DNA of 64,000 bases, taken from positions 1 through 64,000 of the forward strand of contig NZ_JBOEFX010000047.1 in assembly GCF_050633125.1 (NCBI RefSeq), given 5' to 3'. The position numbers and the translations under genes are program-made. Each line of letters starts with the position of its first letter. Within the stretch, counting starts at the first letter, position 1. The stretch is from Lewinella sp050633125 (GTDB taxonomy: Bacteria > Bacteroidota > Bacteroidia > Chitinophagales > Saprospiraceae). Under the pieces are notes generated by a model, which did no database searches, was not told the DNA's origin, and worked only from the letters and a program-made list of their open reading frames with translations. Below are positions 35,705-43,768 of this stretch, in pieces.

Positions 35705-37039
35705 TTGACGGAATGGTTGCAAGCGCCTGCCCATAACCGACGCACAGAAGTAGTACGGTTATTCCAAATCCTGGAAGAATACTTGCATCGGCTGAAAACC
35801 CCCTTGGAAAAAAAACTAATTTTTAAAAAAATATTCCCACAACAACCTTTTGCTCCTCAACAACTCAGGCAGACCACGCACTATCTTTTACAAGCAATAG
35901 AAAACTGGCTCATTTACCAACAAGGTTCCGTAGATCACCAAGCTATAATCTTACTAAAAACATACCGAGAGCGGCACCTAGGCCGGCTCTTTGAGCAGCA
36001 GTACCGAAAAGTATTGCGTCATTGGGAACAAAGCCCTTATCAAAATCCTGAACACTATTTTCTACGTTGGCAGATTGCTCGTGAAAGGTATGCCTGGGAT
36101 TCTACGCAAGGCAGGCTACAAAACCTCAACCTGGCGGAGCAGGAATACTATCTTCAAATTTCGATACTCGGATTTAAACTACGCCAAGCTTGCCTGAGCA
36201 TGGCACAACAACAGGTGAGTAATCAGCAAGAGCATCTACCCATGTTATCCGCAATAATCGAGAGTGCGCAATCTACCGAATACCAACAGATTCCCATGAT
36301 CCAGTTGTACGAGTTGGCACTAAAGCTCTATCTAGCACCCAAGGACGAAAAGCACTTTGCCGGTTTCACAAAAAGCTTCGGGCAATACGCTAAAATCTTC
36401 CCAAACCCGGAAGCGAGGGATCTTCTTTTAATCGGTATAAACTATGGGATCAAGCAAATCAACACTGGACAAGCGCTGTTTTTACGAACTTGCTTTGAAT
36501 TGTTCCAGCAAGGACTCGCTAATGATTTACTTTTAGAAAAAGGCAAAATCAATCCCCTTACCTATAACAATATTGCGGGGATTGCCATTCGGCTAGAGGA
36601 ATTAGAGTGGGCAGATCATTTCCTCGATCATTATCAAAGTCAATTAGACAACCGTTTTCGCAAAGCCGTATATGCGCTCAATCAAGCCAGAATTGCCTAT
36701 GCTCGAAAAGACTACACTAAAGCGCTACGGATACTGAGTACGATTAATGACCGAGACTTTATCCACCAGATGTCCGCTCGTATTTTACAACTCAAAATAT
36801 ACATCGACACCAAAGAAATCGCTTTTGCGATCAATCATATCCGTAATACGCGTACTTATTTGGTACGCAAAAAAAATAAAGGTTACCACGAACACAATTA
36901 TAGAAACATCCTCCAACTAGCAGAAAGCTGGTGCCGTTTGCCTAGCCTTGATAAAACGCAATATCAAAATTGGCGAAAACTAGTGGAGGACAGTTCACCA
37001 CTCACTGAAAAAGAATGGTTTTTAGAATTAAAAAAGTAA
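35705..37039 (+). CDS. Helical repeat-like protein of unknown function, no ATG start
   Basis: A protein of at least 444 residues, almost wholly alpha-helical and rich in Q, L, Y and R, with a solenoid-like pattern (for example AVYALNQARIAYARKDYTKA, TPR-like). No signal peptide is seen, so it is probably cytoplasmic. The only usual start is TTG at 35705, but good coding character continues upstream in frame (IIQLIANLNEAERRQ) to a stop near 35639 without any ATG, GTG or TTG. The true N terminus may therefore use a rare codon or have been lost. It is flanked by an AT-rich 250-base gap and a convergent lipoprotein gene six bases away. Confidence 0.7.
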   Translation: MTEWLQAPAHNRRTEVVRLFQILEEYLHRLKTPLEKKLIFKKIFPQQPFAPQQLRQTTHYLLQAIENWLIYQQGSVDHQAIILLKTYRERHLGRLFEQQYRKVLRHWEQSPYQNPEHYFLRWQIARERYAWDSTQGRLQNLNLAEQEYYLQISILGFKLRQACLSMAQQQVSNQQEHLPMLSAIIESAQSTEYQQIPMIQLYELALKLYLAPKDEKHFAGFTKSFGQYAKIFPNPEARDLLLIGINYGIKQINTGQALFLRTCFELFQQGLANDLLLEKGKINPLTYNNIAGIAIRLEELEWADHFLDHYQSQLDNRFRKAVYALNQARIAYARKDYTKALRILSTINDRDFIHQMSARILQLKIYIDTKEIAFAINHIRNTRTYLVRKKNKGYHEHNYRNILQLAESWCRLPSLDKTQYQNWRKLVEDSSPLTEKEWFLELKK

Positions 37040-37045
37040 CACCCC

Positions 37046-37576
37046 CTACTTAAACGCCTCAAAACCATACTCCAACCTAAAGTCAACGCTGTAGGGCGAA
37101 ATTTCCCCGAGGAAGAACACCACCTCTAACTTATAGAGCCCTGAGGAAAGTAAATCTTTAAAATTGCCCAATCCAGGTAGGAGGTTGATATTGCTAATAT
37201 TACGACGATAGATATCGTCTATATAAAAAGCTTCATCAGCGGCGGTACAATCCTGTTGGTTGTTGGGGCAAACACGTACCGATACTTCAGAAAGAAAACC
37301 AGTATCCAACCCATCAACCGATACCAGGCGTGCATAACGTGGGACGACCTTGGTAACATCCATCGCAGAGTAGCCACTAGCATTCAGGAAATTGGGATAA
37401 TTGGTGGGAATGTTGGAAATCGCCACTACAGAGCTAACAAAAGTATTGGTTCCCGCCGCGAGCGTAAAAGACTTTGGTGGGTAGTCCATCTCAAAGAGCG
37501 ATTCCCCAATTTCATCACGACAGGCACTGAACAACATCACGACCGTAAGTAGAAAAAGTCCGCTGAATAAACGCAT
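37046..37576 (-). CDS. Small lipoprotein, unknown function
   Basis: A 176-residue protein with a lipobox signal (MRLFSGLFLLTVVMLFSAC; Cys19). The mature part is beta-rich (SFTLAAGTNTFVSSVVAIS, LLSSGLYKLEVVFFLG) and ends YSVDFRLEYGFEAF. It contains a second Cys pair in VRVCPNNQQDCTAADE. I do not recognise a family. It is monocistronic, convergent with the helical protein at 35705-37039. Confidence 0.7.
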   Translation of the reverse strand: MRLFSGLFLLTVVMLFSACRDEIGESLFEMDYPPKSFTLAAGTNTFVSSVVAISNIPTNYPNFLNASGYSAMDVTKVVPRYARLVSVDGLDTGFLSEVSVRVCPNNQQDCTAADEAFYIDDIYRRNISNINLLPGLGNFKDLLSSGLYKLEVVFFLGEISPYSVDFRLEYGFEAFK

Positions 37577-37825
37577 AGCTGGAAGATTGAGTATTAAGAG
37601 CTTGTCGGGAGGTTTTGGCCATTATGCAGTATGGTGAATTCTCCAAAAACTCTATTGTTAAAAACCTGGGTAAAGATCAGGTATTACTACCAAACGTTGT
37701 ACCGCAAAATTTTATACAAACAACACATGTTTTGACAAAATTATTCAGGAAGCCTGCTTGGCTAAATACAAACGATTATATTAGCCAGATAATATGCCAA
37801 CAAATAAATGTTCAAAGTATAGACC

Positions 37826-39811
37826 ATGGGGGAACAAAGAGTTACACTAGTACAAGATGAAAAAAGCATGCACAGTTTTGTACGACATCTACTAAAAGAT
37901 GTTCGTGCGCTGGAATATATGCTACAGAATGAGTGGTTTGAAAGCGACACTATCCGGATTGGTGCTGAACAGGAAATGTGCTTAGTAGATCAAAAAGACT
38001 TCACTCCAGCCACTATTGGCCCTGAGGTTTTAGAAAAACTTAGCAAATACCCCTGGGCTGATGGCGAATTAGCACGATTCAACCTGGAGACCAACCTCAC
38101 GCCCCGTGTTTTTACCGGAAAATGCCTCAGCGAAATGGAGGCAGAAAACATGGAGCATCAAAAGACAATTCGTAAACAAGCTCAGCTGATGGGGGCAGAA
38201 GTTGTACTTACAGGGATACTCCCTACGCTGCGTAAGTTTGACCTCTCGATGGATAATCTTACGCCTCGGCCACGGTACTTTGCACTCATGGAGGCAATCA
38301 ACCAGCAATTGATCGGCACAGCCTACGAATTACGGCTATCAGGTATTGATGAATTGCTGGTCAAGCACGACTCTCCCCTCCTGGAGGCGTGTAATACTAG
38401 CTTCCAGGTACACCTGCAAGTGACGCCCGATTCCTTTGTTCAGATGTATAATATTGCGCAGACACTGGCTGCACCAATTATGGCCATTGCTGCCAACTCG
38501 CCCATTGTTTTTGGTAAACGTTTGTGGCACGAATCCCGGATTGCGCTCTTCCAGCAGGCGCTTGATGTGCGTACCACTCACGATCACCTCCGGGAACGAA
38601 GCCCCCGTGTAAGTTTTGGCTCAGGGTGGCTGGATAAATCTCTGATGGAGATTTACAAAGAGGATATTGCTCGTTTCCGCGTCTTATTAGACACAGAAAT
38701 AACAGAAGACAGTATTGAACAAATACGCAATGGGAAAGCGCCAAAATTGAAGGCCCTTCAAGTACACAATTCTACCGTCTATCGCTGGAATCGACCATGC
38801 TATGGCATCAGCGACAATGGAAAGCCGCATTTACGCATCGAAAACAGAGTACTACCTTCCGGACCTACAGTAATTGACGAAGTTGCAAACGCAGCCTTCT
38901 GGCTTGGCGCAATGACGGGCATGGCCGCCCGCCATGCAGACATCCGGGAGAAGATTTCCTGGGAAGATGTTCGCGACAACTTCGGCAAAGCCGCCAAATT
39001 TGGTATCGACACCAACTTCACCTGGTTTGGTGATAAAAAAATCGGTGCCTGTGAATTGATCCTCGAAGAATTGCTACCCATCGCACGGGAAGGATTGGAA
39101 TTGAGGAAAGTTGACAAAAAAGATATCGACAAATACCTTGGCGTAATCGAAGGGAGAGCCAAAGCCCACATGAATGGTGCTCGCTGGCAATTGAGAGCTT
39201 TCAGTAAACTTAAGAAAGAAGTAAATCGCGACGAAGCGCTCGCTATTCTAACCGCCTGCATGCTCAAACAGCAAGATGCAGGAAAACCTGTACATACCTG
39301 GGAAATGCCACAACAAAGCGATTTGAAAGAGTACGGCCCTGCTACCCTTACCGTCGAGGAGTTTATGGAAACAGATTTATTTACCGTCCATGAATCTGAC
39401 CTCATTGAAATGGTAGCCCATTTGATGGACTGGCGAAAGGTCCGCCATATGCCCGTCGAGAATACCAAAGGTGACCTTATTGGGCTTATTACAGGCCGGA
39501 TGATGTTGCGTTATTTTGCCAATGGAAAAACGGTGAATGGAACGCCAGTAACAGCTGTACGAGACATCATGATCAAAACGCCACTCACCATAGACCCCAA
39601 AGCCAATATCGTGGTCGCCATGAAAATGATGCGAGAGCAAAAGATCGGTTGTTTACCCGTGGTTCAAAACAATGAATTGATTGGCATCATTACCGAAATG
39701 GATTTCGTACGAATATCTAGTCGTTTATTAGAACGGTTAGCAAACCGTAAAGAAGAAGCCGCTAGTGCAAAAGCACAAGTGAAAAAGCTGCAAAAGAAAG
39801 CCAAGGAGTAA
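37826..39811 (+). CDS. Glutamate-cysteine ligase-like protein fused to two CBS domains
   Basis: A 661-residue protein. Residues about 1-480 match the GCS2/COG2170 glutamate-cysteine ligase-like family: RIGAEQEMCLVD with the metal-binding Glu pair, ARFNLETNLTPR, CNTSFQVHLQV and HLRIENRVLPSGPT. Residues about 515-640 form two CBS domains (TVEEFMETDLFTVHESD and VRDIMIKTPLTIDPKANIVV...GCLPVVQNNELIGIITE), which usually sense adenine nucleotides. A Lys-rich helical tail ends it. It may make a gamma-glutamyl thiol or another gamma-glutamyl product under energy-state control. No gshB partner is in the window. Confidence 0.87.
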   Translation: MGEQRVTLVQDEKSMHSFVRHLLKDVRALEYMLQNEWFESDTIRIGAEQEMCLVDQKDFTPATIGPEVLEKLSKYPWADGELARFNLETNLTPRVFTGKCLSEMEAENMEHQKTIRKQAQLMGAEVVLTGILPTLRKFDLSMDNLTPRPRYFALMEAINQQLIGTAYELRLSGIDELLVKHDSPLLEACNTSFQVHLQVTPDSFVQMYNIAQTLAAPIMAIAANSPIVFGKRLWHESRIALFQQALDVRTTHDHLRERSPRVSFGSGWLDKSLMEIYKEDIARFRVLLDTEITEDSIEQIRNGKAPKLKALQVHNSTVYRWNRPCYGISDNGKPHLRIENRVLPSGPTVIDEVANAAFWLGAMTGMAARHADIREKISWEDVRDNFGKAAKFGIDTNFTWFGDKKIGACELILEELLPIAREGLELRKVDKKDIDKYLGVIEGRAKAHMNGARWQLRAFSKLKKEVNRDEALAILTACMLKQQDAGKPVHTWEMPQQSDLKEYGPATLTVEEFMETDLFTVHESDLIEMVAHLMDWRKVRHMPVENTKGDLIGLITGRMMLRYFANGKTVNGTPVTAVRDIMIKTPLTIDPKANIVVAMKMMREQKIGCLPVVQNNELIGIITEMDFVRISSRLLERLANRKEEAASAKAQVKKLQKKAKE

Positions 39812-39842
39812 ACTTGTCTCACACAAGTTCTTAAAACAACGA

Positions 39843-39868
39843 GGGCCTTCTGCGCAAGCAGAAAGCCC
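39843..39868 (+). terminator. Hairpin after the GCS2-CBS gene
   Basis: GGGCCTTCTGC and GCAGAAAGCCC pair around a GCAA loop with one mismatch, 32 bases after the stop. A weak T-run (ccattttcac) follows. Confidence 0.55.
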
Positions 39869-39921
39869 TACCATTTTCACATTCGAGAGTCAAAATAAAA
39901 AAGGCATTGCTGCCAAAATCT

Positions 39922-40248
39922 TTAACGTATACTTATACGCCTTGTTGCGAGACGGCGATCTTGTACCCCTAATAACTGAACCAGGTACATGCCCTTGGGC
40001 AAATCGCCAACGTAATATTTATCTTCTGCCCGGTAAGTGTAGGTCTTGATTTTGCGGCCCGCTAAATTAAACACGGCTACACGCTCAACATCCTGATTGG
40101 TACTTACCTGGATATAGTCTACTGCTGGATTTGGAAACACCTGTAATTCTGTAACGGCTGGCGTGCTTCCGAAGGTGTGGAAACTTGTCTGACCGATAGC
40201 AAAATTGCTTAACAAACAAAAAGAAAAAAGGAGTATAAGGTGCTTCAT
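39922..40248 (-). CDS. Mini T9SS protein: signal peptide plus sorting domain only
   Basis: A 108-residue protein. Residues 1-20 are a signal peptide (MKHLILLFSFCLLSNFAIGQ). A linker of about 14 residues follows, and from about residue 35 to the end it is a T9SS type A sorting domain (LQVFPNPAVDYIQV, VFNLAGRKIKTY, LPKGMYLVQLLG). No cargo domain is present. Such proteins occur in Bacteroidota genomes and may be remnants or carry a function in the sorting domain itself. It is a single gene between two plus-strand genes. Confidence 0.8.
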   Translation of the reverse strand: MKHLILLFSFCLLSNFAIGQTSFHTFGSTPAVTELQVFPNPAVDYIQVSTNQDVERVAVFNLAGRKIKTYTYRAEDKYYVGDLPKGMYLVQLLGVQDRRLATRRISIR

Positions 40249-40383
40249 TTATTCTGGGGTTTGACTTGGGATTATGAAACGATACAGTATAATATCCTCA
40301 AAATAGCATAAAATGTTTAGCAAAACAAAGGATTTTTACTGTACTTAAATAAAATTTAACACAAACAACACAATAATTCTCAA

Positions 40384-40475
40384 AGGGCCTTTTGTCGGTT
40401 ACCCGCACATTGATGCCGTTAATCACGGTTCCGTTACCGGTCAAGGCCTTTTTTGTCAGCCATTTGCTATCAACT
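40384..40475 (-). other. Unexplained GC-richer segment upstream of the 559-residue T9SS gene
   Basis: About 90 bases stand out from AT-rich flanks. On the minus strand they could encode LTGNGTVINGINVRVTDKRP within a 61-codon frame (40298-40483) that lacks a convincing start context. GACAAAAGGCC-like sequence occurs twice, and GGTAAC occurs twice in related settings. It could be a gene remnant or a structured RNA; I cannot decide which. Confidence 0.3.
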
Positions 40476-40535
40476 GTTGACAAAAAAAATAATCTTTAAA
40501 ATCTAAATATCTCTCTAATAAAACCTATCTACTGT

Positions 40536-42215
40536 ATGATGCGCTCAATCACACTACTTGCCTTTTTTGCACTTTCGTTCTTAAATGCCCAAAATGACTT
40601 TAGTTTTGTTACCCAAGAACAGTGGGCAAATTATGCTGCTATGGATGTTCAAGGAGAGGCTATAGCCCTTGCTGGTTTTCAAGGCCAATGTGATGCTCCT
40701 TATGTTACCTACCTCGATAAAAACACAGGGGAAGAGCTCTGGAGCAGCAGCGAAGCAGCTATGTACTACGGTACCTATACCGACGTGAAATTTGCCCCCG
40801 ACGGCACCTTCTGGGCAGTCGGCTGGCGACGCCAAGCCGACGATGTTCCATATGACCAGGCAGGGATTATTACTCATTTCAGCGCCGCTGGTCAAGTCCT
40901 TTTTCATCAGGAAGTACTGGACGATGCGGCCTACGAAGAAAATATCATGTCTGTCCAGCCGCTCCCCAATGGCCAGGTCGTTTGGAGTACCGGCTTAACG
41001 GTTCAGCGCTTAAACGACGATGGTACCACCGAGTTATCGTGGAGCTTTGACGAACTCCCCGTTACCCGCTTGTCAGTGCTCGCCCCTGATGTGTTTGCTG
41101 TGAGCACCTATAATTCCGTCTTTTTTAAAGATGCCTTAGGCGATCCACAAGAAATTTATACTTCGAACACCTACATCACCGATCTTAAGGCGACCGAAGA
41201 AGGCATCTATTGGGCACATGACGATCGTTTGTTCTTTTATGATTTTATTTCAACGGAAATCAACGAATGGCCCCTTCCTCAAAACTTTACGAATGCCATG
41301 CGGCTTAACATCACCGAGAGTGAGGTACAGGTTTATAGCACTGGCTATTCTCCCCATTTTATCGCCAAATTACTCCCTGATCAATCTGCGGTAGTTATTA
41401 TCAACACTTGGGAAACACCTGACCGTACCTTGTGGGAAATGATCGAAGAGGGTGGTACTTACTACCAGATGGGGAATGACTTATTTCAATCGGCGTTGGG
41501 ATATAGCTACCTCTCTCATGGGTACGTACGCAAGACCACTGGGCTACCCCCGATCACCGGCCCAGATATTGGCATAACTGGGATTAACATGATGATCGAT
41601 AGTTTTAATCTTTATATTTCGGACGTCTCTTATCAAGTCAACGCATCCTGGTCAGGAGAAATACAAGTTACTAATTACGGCGATACGCCCGTCGATCATT
41701 TTCTTATTGGTGGCCCTATTCAAGGCAATTTTAATTGTGCCGAAGGACGCTTTTTTTTAAAAGAGAACATCACCATAGCCGCCAATTCCAGCATCGCCGT
41801 CCCTATCACTTACCGTAGTTATCACTGGGTAAATCTTGACGAAGAAGGCGATTTTACCTTCAACCTGGAACTCTGCCTGTATACCGCCGCCCCCAACAGT
41901 GAACTCGATGAAAACACCACCAACGATCATTATTGCGAAACCTTCACGGTGGTAGATACCGAAGAACAGCTTTTGGCTAGCAATGAATTACAGGTTTTCC
42001 CTAACCCTACCAACGACCAGGTCACCCTCTCTTTGCCCGGCACAGAACTACAGGCATTGTCTGTTTATGACCAAACAGGTCGCTTGATGCTTCTGCAAAA
42101 ACTCGACTTCGGTGAGCGGGGTGAAGTTTCTTTAGCCCAGTTACCGTCAGGTGTTTATTGGCTAAAGGTGGTTACGGATGGTGGTGTTATTAGCCAGAAA
42201 ATTATTAAGCAGTAG
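40536..42215 (+). CDS. T9SS-secreted beta-propeller-like protein
   Basis: A 559-residue protein. The start is ATG 40536 or the next codon, and the signal peptide is RSITLLAFFALSFLNAQ. Residues 20-340 have propeller-like repeats (TYTDVKFAPDGTFWAVGW, ITDLKATEEGIYWAHDDRL). Residues about 350-460 hold a CARDB-like beta domain (SGEIQVTNYGDTPVDHFLIG). The C terminus is a T9SS type A sorting domain (LQVFPNPTNDQVTLSL...PSGVYWLKVV...SQKIIKQ). It is secreted or surface-attached, and the ligand is unknown. A palindrome related to the element at 23417 follows its stop. Confidence 0.82.
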   Translation: MMRSITLLAFFALSFLNAQNDFSFVTQEQWANYAAMDVQGEAIALAGFQGQCDAPYVTYLDKNTGEELWSSSEAAMYYGTYTDVKFAPDGTFWAVGWRRQADDVPYDQAGIITHFSAAGQVLFHQEVLDDAAYEENIMSVQPLPNGQVVWSTGLTVQRLNDDGTTELSWSFDELPVTRLSVLAPDVFAVSTYNSVFFKDALGDPQEIYTSNTYITDLKATEEGIYWAHDDRLFFYDFISTEINEWPLPQNFTNAMRLNITESEVQVYSTGYSPHFIAKLLPDQSAVVIINTWETPDRTLWEMIEEGGTYYQMGNDLFQSALGYSYLSHGYVRKTTGLPPITGPDIGITGINMMIDSFNLYISDVSYQVNASWSGEIQVTNYGDTPVDHFLIGGPIQGNFNCAEGRFFLKENITIAANSSIAVPITYRSYHWVNLDEEGDFTFNLELCLYTAAPNSELDENTTNDHYCETFTVVDTEEQLLASNELQVFPNPTNDQVTLSLPGTELQALSVYDQTGRLMLLQKLDFGERGEVSLAQLPSGVYWLKVVTDGGVISQKIIKQ

Positions 42216-42242
42216 GTAGACAAATGGCACAGCCGCGACTAC

Positions 42243-42291
42243 TATACCCGTTATTAGTGAGCATCTCCTAGGCTACTTAGTAACGGGTATA
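42243..42291. repeat. Short palindrome related to the 23417-23613 element
   Basis: TATACCCGTTA (42243-42253) and TAACGGGTATA (42281-42291) are exact inverse copies. Read on the minus strand, the right arm continues as TATACCCGTTACTAAGT, identical to 17 bases of the left end of the element at 23417. It may be an end-to-end remnant of that repeat and may serve as terminator for the preceding gene, 28 bases upstream. Confidence 0.55.
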
Positions 42292-42424
42292 ATGATATAT
42301 TCACCTCTATCGCATAAGGAGCACAAAACAGGCCACATTTCTTTACAGAATAGCAGAGTACCGAATTGCTAGGTATTTATTAGGTATATGCTTCTTGTCA
42401 ATGACCTACAGAGAGGATTAGCAG

Positions 42425-42432
42425 TAGTTTTG
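42425..42432 (+). promoter_or_regulatory. -7-like element upstream of the imelysin cluster
   Basis: TAGTTTTG matches TAnnTTTG, 62 bases before the ATG at 42495. No TTTG lies at ideal distance, and no convincing Fur box was seen in the 279-base gap. Confidence 0.35.
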
Positions 42433-42494
42433 AGTTTGAAAAATCATTTTTTTTGAATTCTAATTACTGAATTACAATCCTTATATCTACCAGA

Positions 42495-43637
42495 ATGAAA
42501 AAGTTTTTATTGTTCCCTGTGCTAGCATTAGCACTGTTTAACTCCTGCTCTAACGACGACGATGTTGCCATTACCAAAGTCGAAAACTCCGACGTAATCC
42601 AACAGTATGCATCATTCGTTTACGATGCTTACCAAGCTGCTTATAACGATGCTGCGAGTATGCAAACTGCGATTGACAATTTTGTCGCAAGCCCTACTGC
42701 TGCTAACCTCCAGCTTGCTAAAAACGCCTGGATTGCTGCCCGTGAATCTTATGGTCCTACTGAGGCTTTTCGCTTTGCAAATGGCCCTATTGATTTAATC
42801 GACTCGGAGGAAGGTCCTGAAGGGCTTCTTAACTCTTGGCCATTAAACGAAGCTTACATTGACTATGTAGAAGGAGCACCATCTACCGGCATCATCAATG
42901 ACGCTGCGGGGTTCCCGGACTTGAGCAAAGATTTCCTCGCCAGTATTAACGGTGACGGTGGCGAAGAAAACGTAAGCGTAGGCTACCATGCCATCGAGTT
43001 TTTGCTTTGGGGCCAAGACAACGAAGCTCCAACCGAACTTACGGCAGGAGACCGTCCTTACACCGACTTTGTTGACGGAGGTACTGCTGCCAATCAAGAT
43101 CGGCGCAGAACTTATTTAAAAAACTGTGCAGCACTTTTGCTTGATCACTTACAGGTTTTACTGGATCAATGGCAACCTAACGGGCCTTATACTACGACCT
43201 TCCTCGCTGCTGACGAAGAGGAAAATATTTCCACGGTGCTAACATCCATCGCTACTTTGTCAAAATCAGAGTTAGCTGGCGAGCGCATTTTCACCGCTTA
43301 TGACAATCGAGACCAGGAAGACGAGCACTCTTGTTTCAGTGATAACACCCATCGTGATATCCGGTTAAATTTTGACGGCATCAAACAGGTTTACCTTGGA
43401 ATAAACGGTGCTCAAATCGGCCCTTCTATCCATGACCTCGTAGAGCAGGAAGATGCCACATTAGCTGCTAGTATCATTGCGCAACTTGATCAAGCAGAAA
43501 TGGCTGTGTATGGCACAGCTGTTCCTTTCGACTTTGCCATTTCCAATGACAGCACCCGCCCGCAAGTACTTGAAGCCGTTAATGCACTTCGTGATTTAGG
43601 TGATAAATTTGCAGAAGCTAGCCTGTATTGGGAATAA
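42495..43637 (+). CDS. Imelysin family lipoprotein (peptidase M75-like)
   Basis: A 380-residue protein with a lipobox signal (MKKFLLFPVLALALFNSC; Cys18). The imelysin domain carries the family GxHxxE motif as GYHAIEFLLWGQD near residue 163, and AKNAWIAARESYGPTEAFRF earlier. Imelysins are periplasmic or outer-membrane-anchored proteins linked to iron uptake (EfeO/IrpA relatives); peptidase activity is doubtful for the family. It heads a cluster with a di-haem oxidoreductase and a second imelysin, and a strong hairpin separates it from the next gene. Confidence 0.9.
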   Translation: MKKFLLFPVLALALFNSCSNDDDVAITKVENSDVIQQYASFVYDAYQAAYNDAASMQTAIDNFVASPTAANLQLAKNAWIAARESYGPTEAFRFANGPIDLIDSEEGPEGLLNSWPLNEAYIDYVEGAPSTGIINDAAGFPDLSKDFLASINGDGGEENVSVGYHAIEFLLWGQDNEAPTELTAGDRPYTDFVDGGTAANQDRRRTYLKNCAALLLDHLQVLLDQWQPNGPYTTTFLAADEEENISTVLTSIATLSKSELAGERIFTAYDNRDQEDEHSCFSDNTHRDIRLNFDGIKQVYLGINGAQIGPSIHDLVEQEDATLAASIIAQLDQAEMAVYGTAVPFDFAISNDSTRPQVLEAVNALRDLGDKFAEASLYWE

Positions 43638-43692
43638 GCTGATATATCTCTGCACCAAAATGGTTTAATTTCGGGCTGGCAACAAGCTCCAA

Positions 43693-43722
43693 GAGGTGAA
43701 GGCAACTCATTGCCTTCACCTC
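43693..43722 (+). terminator. Strong hairpin between imelysin and di-haem oxidoreductase genes
   Basis: A perfect 13-base stem (gaggtgaaggcaa, 43693-43705, with its inverse at 43710-43722) closes a CTCA loop, followed by catttgtcttctt. It probably attenuates rather than fully ends transcription, or protects the upstream mRNA. Confidence 0.7.
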
Positions 43723-43768
43723 CATTTGTCTTCTTAGCCAACAACAAATATTTTCAAGACACTATTTT

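Noticed and set aside
40298..40483. 61-codon minus-strand gene
   Set aside because: No convincing start context or family; only the central 90 bases look unusual, so it is reported as unexplained rather than as a gene.
42301..42494. Fur-box-like AT-rich sequence before the imelysin gene
   Set aside because: No adequate inverted repeat matching a Fur site was found; AT-richness alone is not evidence.
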